From Phycisphaerales bacterium (lineage in GTDB: Bacteria > Planctomycetota > Phycisphaerae > Tepidisphaerales > Tepidisphaeraceae), in contig JAQGHH010000360.1 of the NCBI GenBank assembly GCA_028288945.1, positions 1-14,872 on the forward strand: DNA of 14,872 nucleotides. The letters run 5' to 3'. The number at the start of each line of letters is the position of its first letter. Position 1 is the stretch's first letter. The translations under genes and the position numbers were made by a program. The notes beneath the pieces are model-generated. The model had not been told where the DNA came from, searched no databases, and saw nothing but the letters and a program-made list of their open reading frames with translations. This document shows, piece after piece, positions 6,247 through 12,742 of the stretch.

Positions 6247-7323
6247 ATGGACGAAAGCTTCCGCCTATTCCCCGAAGAAGCCTCGAATCTCGCCAGGGAT
6301 TGCGATCACCTCTTGTATTACCTGCTGGGGGTCAGCGTCTTCTTCACGCTGCTCATCTTCGTCTTCGTGGTCTACTTCGCCCTGCGCTACCGCCGGAAGT
6401 CGGACAACGAGGTTCCGCCGCTCGTCCCGAGCCCTCTATCGCTGGAGATCACGTGGAGCGTTATCCCGTTCATTCTTCTCATGATCATGTTTTTCTGGGG
6501 CACGAGCGTCTACGTGAAGATGAAAAAGCCGCCGGCCGACGGGATGCAGATCAACGTCGTCGGCAAGCAGTGGATGTGGAAGGTGCAGCATCCCAACGGC
6601 GCCCGTGAAATAGACGAGCTGCACGTCCCGATCGGCCGGCCCATCAAGTTGATGATGGCCTCGCAGGACGTCGTGCATTCGTTCTTCATCCCCGCCTTCC
6701 GCATCAAGCAGGACGTGATCCCCGGGAGCTTCGTCACGCAATGGTTCATCGCGACCAAGCCCGGCGTCTATCACCTGTTTTGCAGCCAATATTGCGGGGC
6801 GGAGCACGCGAAGATGATCGGCCGCGTGATAGTGCTGCGGCCCGAGCAATACGAGGCGTGGCTCGCCGGTGCGCCGCCGGATGAGCCGCCGGCCGTGGCG
6901 GGTGCCCGGCTGTTCGTCACGTACGGGTGCGTCGCCTGCCACGCCGCGCGGGCGCCGACCATGGCCGGGCTGTACGGCTCGCGCGTGCAGCTCGACAACG
7001 GCCGCTCCGTCGTCGCGGACGACGACTACCTGCGCGAGTCGATCATCGAGCCGGGCGCGAAGGTGGTCGCCGGGTTCCCCCCGATCATGCCCAGCTACCG
7101 CGGGCAGCTCAGCGAGGAGCAGCTCATCGATCTCGTGGCGTACATCAAGTCGCTTGGCGCCGGCGCTTCGACCGAGGGCGGCGTGCGGCCGCTGCCGGCC
7201 ACGCAGCCGGCCAACGGCTTCAGCCCCGACCGCGCCCCCAACTACCCGCCCGCCCGCCAAACGCCCGGCGCGGAGCCGGTCGAAGTCGAGCACGGCCGGC
7301 TGGGCGGCCGGCCTGACAAGTAA
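6247..7323 (+). CDS. coxB: Cytochrome c oxidase subunit II with fused cytochrome c (caa3 type)
   Basis: Subunit II accepts electrons and holds the CuA centre. The 358-residue protein has two membrane helices (about residues 21-48 and 68-90), then the cupredoxin domain with all CuA ligands: His144 (VVHSFF), Cys179, Cys183, His187 and Met190 (CSQYCGAEHAKM). A cytochrome c domain follows, with Cys228, Cys231 and His232 (GCVACH) and the probable Met ligand at 281 (PIMPSY). This fused domain marks a caa3-type oxidase able to take electrons directly from a partner such as ACIII. The residue between the CuA cysteines that is often Glu is Gln here. ATG 6247 is preferred; an adjacent GTG (6244) adds one residue. 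No convincing ribosome site is visible. Confidence 0.95.
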   Translation: MDESFRLFPEEASNLARDCDHLLYYLLGVSVFFTLLIFVFVVYFALRYRRKSDNEVPPLVPSPLSLEITWSVIPFILLMIMFFWGTSVYVKMKKPPADGMQINVVGKQWMWKVQHPNGAREIDELHVPIGRPIKLMMASQDVVHSFFIPAFRIKQDVIPGSFVTQWFIATKPGVYHLFCSQYCGAEHAKMIGRVIVLRPEQYEAWLAGAPPDEPPAVAGARLFVTYGCVACHAARAPTMAGLYGSRVQLDNGRSVVADDDYLRESIIEPGAKVVAGFPPIMPSYRGQLSEEQLIDLVAYIKSLGAGASTEGGVRPLPATQPANGFSPDRAPNYPPARQTPGAEPVEVEHGRLGGRPDK

Positions 7324-7332
7324 GGATGACCC

Positions 7333-9030
7333 ATGGCAACCATCCCGGGCGACCTGCCCTACATCCCCGCCTACGAGGCGCCGCCCACGTACCTCAACGT
7401 GGCGCACACCGTGCGATCCTGGCTGCTCACCAAGGACCACAAGCGCATCGCCCTCCTCTATCTTTTCTCGATCACTTTCTTCTTCGCCATCGGAGGAGTC
7501 GCCGCCACGATCATGCGCGTCCACCTGCTCGCGCCCGCCGGCCTCCTCGTCGAGGAGATGACCTATAACAAGCTCTTCACCATGCACGGCGTCATCATGG
7601 TCTGGTTCTTTCTCATCCCCTCCATCCCCACCACGATGGGCAATTTCCTGATACCCCTGATGATCGGCGCACGCGACCTGGCGTTCCCCAAACTGAACCT
7701 CGCGAGCTGGTATTTGTTCATGGCCGCCGGTTTTTTTATCCTCCTGGCCCTCCTCCTCGGCGGGGTCGACACGGGCTGGACGTTTTACACCCCCTACAGC
7801 AGCCGCTCCTCCAACACCTACGTGACGCTGGCCGTCCTCGCCATTTTCATCAACGGCTTCAGCTCCATCCTCACCGGCCTGAATTTCATCGTCACGATCC
7901 ACACCATGCGCGCGCCGGGGATGACCTGGTTCCGCCTGCCGCTGTTCTGCTGGAGCCATTACGCCACGAGCCTCGTGATGGTCCTCGCGACGCCCGTGCT
8001 GGCCATCACCCTGGCCCTGGTGGGAATCGAGCGCGTCTTTAAAGTCGGCATCTTCGACCCGGCGATCGGGGGAGACCCAGTGCTGATGCAGCACCTGTTC
8101 TGGTTCTACTCCCACCCCGCCGTGTATATCATGATTTTGCCCGCCTTCGGCGTGGTCAGCGAGCTGGTCACCTGCTTCTCCCGCAAGCGGCCGTTCGGAT
8201 ACGAGTTCATCGCCTTCTCCAGCCTCGCCATCGCGATGATCGGGTTCCTGGTCTGGGCCCATCACATGTTCGTCGCCAACATCAGCATCTATGCGGGAAT
8301 GGCCTTTTCGCTCCTGAGCTTTCTGGTGGCCGTCCCATCCGCCATCAAGGTCTTCAACTGGACGGCGACGCTCTACAAAGGGTCCGTCGCGCTCGACACG
8401 CCGATGCTCTGCGCGCTCGGGTTCATCGGGCTCTTTACCCTCGGCGGCTTGACGGGCGTGATGCTGGCGACGCTCGGTTTCGACGTGCACGTGCATGACA
8501 CGTACTTCGTCATCGCCCATTTCCACTACATCATGGTGGGCGGCTCGGTGATCGCGTACTTCGGCGGGCTGCACTTCTGGTGGCCGAAGATGACCGGCCG
8601 CATGTACAACGAATGGGCCGGGCGGATCGCCGCCGCCCTCATCTTCCTGGGCTTCAACTTGACGTTCTTCCCCCAGTTCGTTCTGGGGTATCTCGGAATG
8701 CCCCGGCGATATCATTCATACCCGCCCGAGTTCCAGGTCTACAACGTGTTGTCCACCGCCGGGGCGTCGATCCTGGCCGTCGGGTACGCGCTTCCGTTTT
8801 TTTACCTGCTCTGGTCGCTGCGCTATGGGCGGCTGGCCGGCCCCAATCCGTGGCGCGCGACCGGCCTGGAATGGCAGACCACGTCCCCCCCGCCCAAGGA
8901 CAACTTCGAGAAAATACCCGTTGTGACGGAAGAGGCCTATGCGTATTACAAATTAGCCCCGCAGGGGATGGCGGCGTTGGGCTCCGTGGCCGCCGCCGAG
9001 GCGCGGGAAACGGGAGGTGGCGAATCGTAA
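7333..9030 (+). CDS. coxA: Cytochrome c oxidase subunit I (A2-type haem-copper oxidase)
   Basis: Subunit I reduces oxygen to water and pumps protons. The 565-residue protein carries every metal ligand: His85 (MHG) and His398 for low-spin haem, His396 for the active-site haem, and His261, His310 and His311 for CuB, with Tyr265 placed to form the His-Tyr crosslink. The D-channel entry Asp115 (GARDLAF) and K-channel Lys339 (AIKVFNW) are present. The helix VI glutamate of A1 oxidases is absent: the sequence is YSHPAVY, the Tyr-Ser pattern of A2 oxidases. There is no fused subunit III. AAGGA (7322-7326) precedes the ATG by six bases, and coxB ends ten bases upstream. Confidence 0.97.
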   Translation: MATIPGDLPYIPAYEAPPTYLNVAHTVRSWLLTKDHKRIALLYLFSITFFFAIGGVAATIMRVHLLAPAGLLVEEMTYNKLFTMHGVIMVWFFLIPSIPTTMGNFLIPLMIGARDLAFPKLNLASWYLFMAAGFFILLALLLGGVDTGWTFYTPYSSRSSNTYVTLAVLAIFINGFSSILTGLNFIVTIHTMRAPGMTWFRLPLFCWSHYATSLVMVLATPVLAITLALVGIERVFKVGIFDPAIGGDPVLMQHLFWFYSHPAVYIMILPAFGVVSELVTCFSRKRPFGYEFIAFSSLAIAMIGFLVWAHHMFVANISIYAGMAFSLLSFLVAVPSAIKVFNWTATLYKGSVALDTPMLCALGFIGLFTLGGLTGVMLATLGFDVHVHDTYFVIAHFHYIMVGGSVIAYFGGLHFWWPKMTGRMYNEWAGRIAAALIFLGFNLTFFPQFVLGYLGMPRRYHSYPPEFQVYNVLSTAGASILAVGYALPFFYLLWSLRYGRLAGPNPWRATGLEWQTTSPPPKDNFEKIPVVTEEAYAYYKLAPQGMAALGSVAAAEARETGGGES

Positions 9031-9095
9031 ATATGAGATCTCAGATATGAGATTTGAGATCTGAAATTCCAGATTTGAGATTTGGGATCTCAGAT
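9031..9095. repeat. AT-rich GATCTCAGAT/GATTTGAGAT repeat (f) between coxA and coxC
   Basis: This gap is AT-rich in an otherwise GC-rich region. It holds direct copies of GATCTCAGAT (9037-9046 and 9086-9095) and of GATTTGAGAT (9051-9060 and 9072-9081), plus the palindrome TGAGATCTCA (9034-9043). Its composition differs from both flanking genes, which suggests an inserted or expanded repeat. No promoter is evident. Confidence 0.7.
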
Positions 9096-9124
9096 CATCG
9101 CAACGACCAAAGGAACGCCCGACC

Positions 9125-9877
9125 ATGGCAGAAGACGTCCTTACTCCCGAGCACTCCCTCGTCGCGCATCAATTCGAAGACGCCGGTCAGCAGCGCGAAG
9201 CGTCGAGGCTCGGCATGTGGGCATTCCTCTCGACGGAGATCCTGTTCTTCGGCGCGGTCTTCGTCGCCTACGCCGTCTACCGCCTGCGGTGGCCTGATGA
9301 CTACCGCCAGGGGAGCCTGGAGCTCAAGTGGTACCTGGGGGCGATTAACACCGCGGTCCTGCTGCTCAGCAGCTTTTTCATGGCGCTGGGCGTTCACGCG
9401 TCCGAGCTCGGGCAAAACTCCCGGCTCATTCGCAATCTGATTCTGACCATCGTTCTCGGGTCCCTGTTTCTCGCGATCAAGGCCACCGAATACTACCTGG
9501 AGTATGAAGACGGATTGGTGCCCGGTGCGTCGTTCCGGATGGAACCCCCTCCCGAAGAGGCCGGCAGCGGCTTCGCCCGCGCGGTCAAGTCCTTCGAGCG
9601 CGCCATTTCACGAGCTCCAAAGGGCCAGGGCGAAGTGGCCCGGCGGACGCGCGCCGAAGAGCAGTTCATGGTCTTCTATTTCATCATGACCGGCATTCAC
9701 GCCACGCACATGGTCATCGGCATTGCCCTGCTGTGCGTCCTCGTGTGGATGGCCAGACGCCGCAAATTCTCCGCCGCGTACAACAACCCCGTCGAGATCA
9801 CGGGCTTGTACTGGCATTTCGTGGACACGGTCTGGGTGTTCCTGTTCCCGATCCTCTACCTCCTGCGCAACCCTTAG
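9125..9877 (+). CDS. coxC: Cytochrome c oxidase subunit III
   Basis: The 250-residue protein has five membrane helices (roughly residues 30-52, 66-88, 100-122, 182-205 and 225-247), the short form of subunit III that lacks the first two helices of the seven-helix type. Family motifs are LGMWAFLSTEILFFGAVF near the start, MTGIHATHMVIG in helix four and GLYWHFVDTVWVFLFPILYL at the end. Subunit III stabilises subunit I and supports proton uptake. The loop between helices three and four, from about residue 127 to 178, carries a charged stretch (GFARAVKSFERAISRAPKGQ) and looks longer than usual. An AAAGGA lies about 12 bases before the ATG. coxD follows after 12 bases. Confidence 0.95.
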   Translation: MAEDVLTPEHSLVAHQFEDAGQQREASRLGMWAFLSTEILFFGAVFVAYAVYRLRWPDDYRQGSLELKWYLGAINTAVLLLSSFFMALGVHASELGQNSRLIRNLILTIVLGSLFLAIKATEYYLEYEDGLVPGASFRMEPPPEEAGSGFARAVKSFERAISRAPKGQGEVARRTRAEEQFMVFYFIMTGIHATHMVIGIALLCVLVWMARRRKFSAAYNNPVEITGLYWHFVDTVWVFLFPILYLLRNP

Positions 9878-9889
9878 CCGCGTTAACCC

Positions 9890-10318
9890 ATGGCCGAGCA
9901 CAAAGAACATGTCGTCCCCCCCAGGGTGTATGCGAGCGTGCTGGTCGCGCTGATGGCCCTGCTGGTGGTGACGGTCTGCGTCGCGTTCTTCGACGTGGAC
10001 CAGTTCACCCGCGCGCATCATTTGGGGACGGGCTGGAACACGGCCATCGCATTGGCCATTGCGGTGACCAAAGCCGTGCTCATCCTGTTGTTCTTCATGC
10101 ACGTGAAGTACAGCAGCAAACTCACCAGCGCGTTCGCCGCCGCTGGCTTCGTGTGGCTCGGGATCGCACTCGTGCTGATCATGAGCGACTACCTCACCCG
10201 TAACCATCCCCCCGGCGTCAACCCCCGCGGCGAGCCCAAGTACGTCCTCCCCCCACCCCCTGCGAGCGACAGACCAGCACTCGGGCAACAGCCCGGCTCG
10301 CCCGGTCATTATCATTAG
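9890..10318 (+). CDS. coxD: Cytochrome c oxidase subunit IV (prokaryotic CtaF/CoxD type)
   Basis: This small membrane protein of 142 residues has three helices, at about residues 14-36, 47-68 and 77-98. It ends helix two with VLILLFFMHVKYSSKL, the signature of bacterial oxidase subunit IV, in which (V/I)xxxFMHL/V is typical. It is a minor structural subunit of the caa3 oxidase. The tail from residue 104 is rich in proline and glycine and ends in His-Tyr-His; such tails vary in the family. It is the last recognisable oxidase gene; no clear terminator follows. Confidence 0.88.
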   Translation: MAEHKEHVVPPRVYASVLVALMALLVVTVCVAFFDVDQFTRAHHLGTGWNTAIALAIAVTKAVLILLFFMHVKYSSKLTSAFAAAGFVWLGIALVLIMSDYLTRNHPPGVNPRGEPKYVLPPPPASDRPALGQQPGSPGHYH

Positions 10319-10412
10319 AAAAGACAAGCCCCCTGCAGATGGACATCCCCGCGGCTTTGGCCACAATGCACGTCCGTTTTTTTCAATCGGACTTCAAATA
10401 AAGGAGAGTTCC

Positions 10413-10730
10413 GTGTCAGAAGAAATCCAGACCCCCGATGGGCAGGTTCAACTCGTCGTCGACGAGCGCGACATGAAGTCCCAATTCGCCAACGGTTACC
10501 GCATCTACACCACCGGCGAAGAGGTCGTCGTCGACTTCGGCTTCAACATGCTCAACCCCAACCCGGCCAACGCCCAGCCCCAAATGCTGTTCAAGGCCAA
10601 CGACCGGATCATCATGAGCTACCCCACGATCAAGCGCCTCTCGCTGTCGTTGGCGCAGCTCGTCCGCCGCTACGAAGACCAGTTCGGCCCAATCCCCATT
10701 CAACCGGGAACCGGAGCGGGTAAGAAGTGA
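10413..10730 (+). CDS. DUF3467-like small soluble protein
   Basis: The 105-residue product looks soluble. Its order of features fits DUF3467: FANGYRIYTTGEEVVVDFGF in the first half, then DRIIMSYPTIKRLSLSLAQL and VRRYEDQFGPIP. Members are about 100 residues long and have no known function to my knowledge. The GTG start at 10413 is preceded by AAGGAGAG (10401-10408), the best ribosome site in the window, suggesting good expression independent of coxD 94 bases upstream. That gap holds a short T-run (10377-10383) that could belong to a promoter or a weak terminator. Nothing links it functionally to the oxidase beyond position. Confidence 0.78.
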   Translation: MSEEIQTPDGQVQLVVDERDMKSQFANGYRIYTTGEEVVVDFGFNMLNPNPANAQPQMLFKANDRIIMSYPTIKRLSLSLAQLVRRYEDQFGPIPIQPGTGAGKK

Positions 10731-10735
10731 CGAGG

Positions 10736-10830
10736 TAGTTGCCAGTTGCAAGTTGTCAATTGTCAGTGCAGGAAGCAGATGTGGGTCGTCGCCGCTGCTT
10801 CCTCTACTGGCAACTGACAACAGGCAACTA
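10736..10830. repeat. Dyad repeat (g) between convergent genes, possible two-way terminator
   Basis: TAGTTGCCAGTTG (10736-10748) pairs with 10818-10830 with one mismatch, and the surrounding text is a run of TTGCCAGTTG/TTGTCAGT-type units. The centre has an 8-base stem, GGAAGCAG (10771-10778) with CTGCTTCC (10795-10802). It fills the gap between two converging genes, where a terminator would be expected, but there is no T-run, so termination is inference. Confidence 0.6.
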
Positions 10831-10839
10831 ACAACATCT

Positions 10840-12396
10840 TCAAGACGCAAGCCGCGCCGTCGCCGGCAGCGCATCCCGCTGATGAAGCATCGAGAGGATG
10901 CGCTCGGCGGACACGGGCTGGTTTCCAATTTCCTGCACTTCGATCGCCGCCGCAATCGATCCCAAAAACGCCGCGGCTTGCAGCGACCCTCCGGCCGCCA
11001 GGACCAGGCTCGCCGTCGCCAGCAGCGCGTCGCCGCAGCCCAACGGGTCCACGGCGTGCGGGCTCAGGGCCGGCAGATATTCGCTCCGCAGGCGGTCGTC
11101 GATCGAGCGGTCGTTGCGGTCAAATGTCACCAGCCCCTGCTTACCCAGCGTGATGATCGCCTGACGGGCGCCTGTCACGTTCAGCAGGTTCCACACCGCC
11201 GCCCCGAGCCCGTTGGCAAAGTCGTGCTGTGCCTCGCGAGCCTCGCGTTCCGTCGGGCAGAGCAGATCCACGTCCTGGAAGCGGAGCAGGTTGCTCTGCT
11301 TCCCGCTCACGTCCGCGGCCAAGATCGGCACCATCTTCCGCAGCTTGGGCAGGATGCGGTTGAGCAGGCTGGCGGTGATCACGCCATACCCGAAATCCGC
11401 AAAGACCACCGCCGATACGCCCTCCGCCGCCGCCAGGATCTTCGCCGCCAGCAATCCTTCCAGCTGCGTGTCGGCGGGGGCCGGGGAGCCCTCATCCACT
11501 TTAAACAGCTTGGTCTGATCCACGAGATAGCGATGTTTGGTGACGACCTGTCGCCGTCCGCGATAGCACTGGAGATCGACGCCCCCCGCCGCCAGGCGCA
11601 GCTCGATCTGTCGCGACAGATCATCATCCGCCAGCGCGCTGATCAGCGTCGGCCGCGCGCCCAGTCCCGCGAGGTGTAGTGCCACGACCCCGGCCCCGCC
11701 GTCGTAGTCACGCTCCTGCATGGCCCGCAGCGAGAGCATCGGCCCTTCCCCGGCCACGCCGGTCGCGTCGCAGAAATGGTAGCGGTCGAGCACATAGTCG
11801 CCGACGACCAGCACCTTCTGCCCGCGTGCGCGGTGCAGGAGGTTTTGCAGGTGAACGGTGGAAAGGTCGTAGCGGTCACGGAGGCGGATGATTTTTTCGT
11901 CGTTGAAGCGGTCGCGCCCGCCGATGGCGCCGATGAGGGCGGTCGAGGAGTAAACGATGTCCCCGCTCGAAAAGACGACGCGCCCGCCGTGACGGACGAC
12001 GGTATCGCGCTCGGCCAGAAACCGCGGGTCTTCGTTGCGCTCGTACTCGCGCCCCTTCACGTACACGTCGGGGCGGAGCGCTTCCAGCAGTTCGACGGAC
12101 GTCGCGCTCGGATTGATGAAGACCCAGTCCACGCACTCCAGGGCCGCGAGGCTCGAGGCCCGCAGGTCATCCGGAATCAGCGGCCGATCGACGCCCTTCT
12201 GCACGTGCGTATCCGCGCTGACGGACACGACGAGCAGATCCCCCAGCGACTTTGCAAACTGCAAATGCTGGATGTGCCCCGGGTGAACGATGTCGAAGCA
12301 CCCATGACAATGTACGACAGTCTTATTGGCCTCGCGCGCCGCCTGCCGCAACGCCAGCAGGTCTTCCATCGAACAAGTCTTGCGGTTCTGCACCAT
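10840..12396 (-). CDS. hldE: Bifunctional HldE-like heptose-phosphate enzyme, domains in reverse order
   Basis: HldE-type enzymes phosphorylate heptose 7-phosphate at C1 and later add AMP to make ADP-heptose for surface glycans. The 518-residue product has a nucleotidyltransferase domain first (about residues 25-165: HGCFDIVHPGHIQHL with His38 and His41, VDWVFINP, DVYVKGREYE, YSSTALI) and a PfkB kinase second (about 194-510: VVGDYVLDRYHF, DGGAGVVALHLAGLGA, TKHRYLVDQTKLFKVDEG, then DPLGCGD with the probable catalytic Asp456). In E. coli the order is kinase then transferase. The usual GAGD is GCGD here. The start at 12396 has GGGAG close upstream; the frame continues to an ATG at 12522 only through a palindromic repeat. 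The exact sugar substrate is not provable; another sugar-phosphate is possible. Confidence 0.82.
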   Translation of the reverse strand: MVQNRKTCSMEDLLALRQAAREANKTVVHCHGCFDIVHPGHIQHLQFAKSLGDLLVVSVSADTHVQKGVDRPLIPDDLRASSLAALECVDWVFINPSATSVELLEALRPDVYVKGREYERNEDPRFLAERDTVVRHGGRVVFSSGDIVYSSTALIGAIGGRDRFNDEKIIRLRDRYDLSTVHLQNLLHRARGQKVLVVGDYVLDRYHFCDATGVAGEGPMLSLRAMQERDYDGGAGVVALHLAGLGARPTLISALADDDLSRQIELRLAAGGVDLQCYRGRRQVVTKHRYLVDQTKLFKVDEGSPAPADTQLEGLLAAKILAAAEGVSAVVFADFGYGVITASLLNRILPKLRKMVPILAADVSGKQSNLLRFQDVDLLCPTEREAREAQHDFANGLGAAVWNLLNVTGARQAIITLGKQGLVTFDRNDRSIDDRLRSEYLPALSPHAVDPLGCGDALLATASLVLAAGGSLQAAAFLGSIAAAIEVQEIGNQPVSAERILSMLHQRDALPATARLAS

Positions 12397-12484
12397 CGTG
12401 TCTCCCGAACGCCGCGGGAAAGAATGCGGCCCGGCAAAATCATCGGAAGGTGCGACGCGATGGCGTGAAAGATTATCGGACCCC

Positions 12485-12548
12485 GTAGGTTCGGCTTTGC
12501 CGAACATGCCGCGCCGTACCACGAAGCGTTCGGCAAAGCCGAACCTAC
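12485..12548. repeat. Palindromic repeat (h) upstream of hldE
   Basis: A perfect 21-base inverted repeat joins 12485-12505 with 12528-12548 across a 22-base spacer. Each arm is itself a hairpin, TTCGGC-TTT-GCCGAA on the left and TTCGGC-AAA-GCCGAA on the right. It has the same paired mini-hairpin design as the repeats in the respiratory operon but an unrelated sequence. Confidence 0.85.
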
Positions 12549-12574
12549 ATGGTTGATGGCCGAGCGTGCTCCTT

Positions 12575-12659
12575 CACGCCGGGTACGAGCTGAAAGCGAG
12601 GCCCCGGATCCGTCGCGCCATCGGATCCGGGGCCTCGCTTTCAGCTGGTACACGGCGTG
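12575..12659. repeat. Long near-perfect hairpin (i), 38-base arms
   Basis: Positions 12575-12612 pair with 12622-12659 across a 9-base loop; the inner 25 base pairs (12588-12612 with 12622-12646) are perfect and only two mismatches lie further out. There is no T-run, and both flanking genes read away from it, so it is not their terminator. It is most likely another dispersed palindromic element. Confidence 0.88.
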
Positions 12660-12722
12660 AGCACTTCTGCATTCCACACTTCCCCTAATCCCCGCCCCCT
12701 TCCCCGTCCGATAACCAATTCT

Positions 12723-12737
12723 GGCGGAGGATCCGCC
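12723..12737 (+). promoter_or_regulatory. Small hairpin covering the ribosome site of the glycosyltransferase gene
   Basis: GGCGGA (12723-12728) and TCCGCC (12732-12737) form a six-pair stem around a three-base loop. The only good ribosome-binding sequence for ATG 12743, GGAGG (12726-12730), lies in this stem and loop. It may dampen translation, or it may be another repeat that happens to supply the site. Confidence 0.45.
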
Positions 12738-12742
12738 GCACT

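Larger units (their letters stand above)
12397..12742. other. Divergent intergenic region of 346 bases
   Basis: This gap separates hldE (reading left) from the glycosyltransferase gene (reading right). It must hold the promoters of both, but I cannot point to convincing -35/-10 boxes. Much of it is repeat: element (h) at 12485-12548, the long hairpin (i) at 12575-12659 and a short hairpin at 12723-12737 over the ribosome site of the right-hand gene. No further gene or RNA gene is visible. Confidence 0.7.

Noticed and set aside
6436..8715. A 759-codon open frame on the minus strand opposite coxB and coxA
   Set aside because: It is an antisense shadow. Its translation is highly charged and low in complexity without any domain, while the plus strand encodes two fully conserved oxidase subunits.
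10372..10392. GTCCG, T-run, CGGAC between coxD and the DUF3467-like gene as an intrinsic terminator
   Set aside because: The stem is only five pairs and the T-run lies in the loop, not after the hairpin. It could equally be part of a promoter, so no terminator is claimed.
12397..12522. Upstream extension of hldE to the ATG at 12522
   Set aside because: It adds 42 residues, partly from repeat (h), whereas the ATG at 12396 has a good GGGAG ribosome site and sits at the usual distance from the transferase domain.
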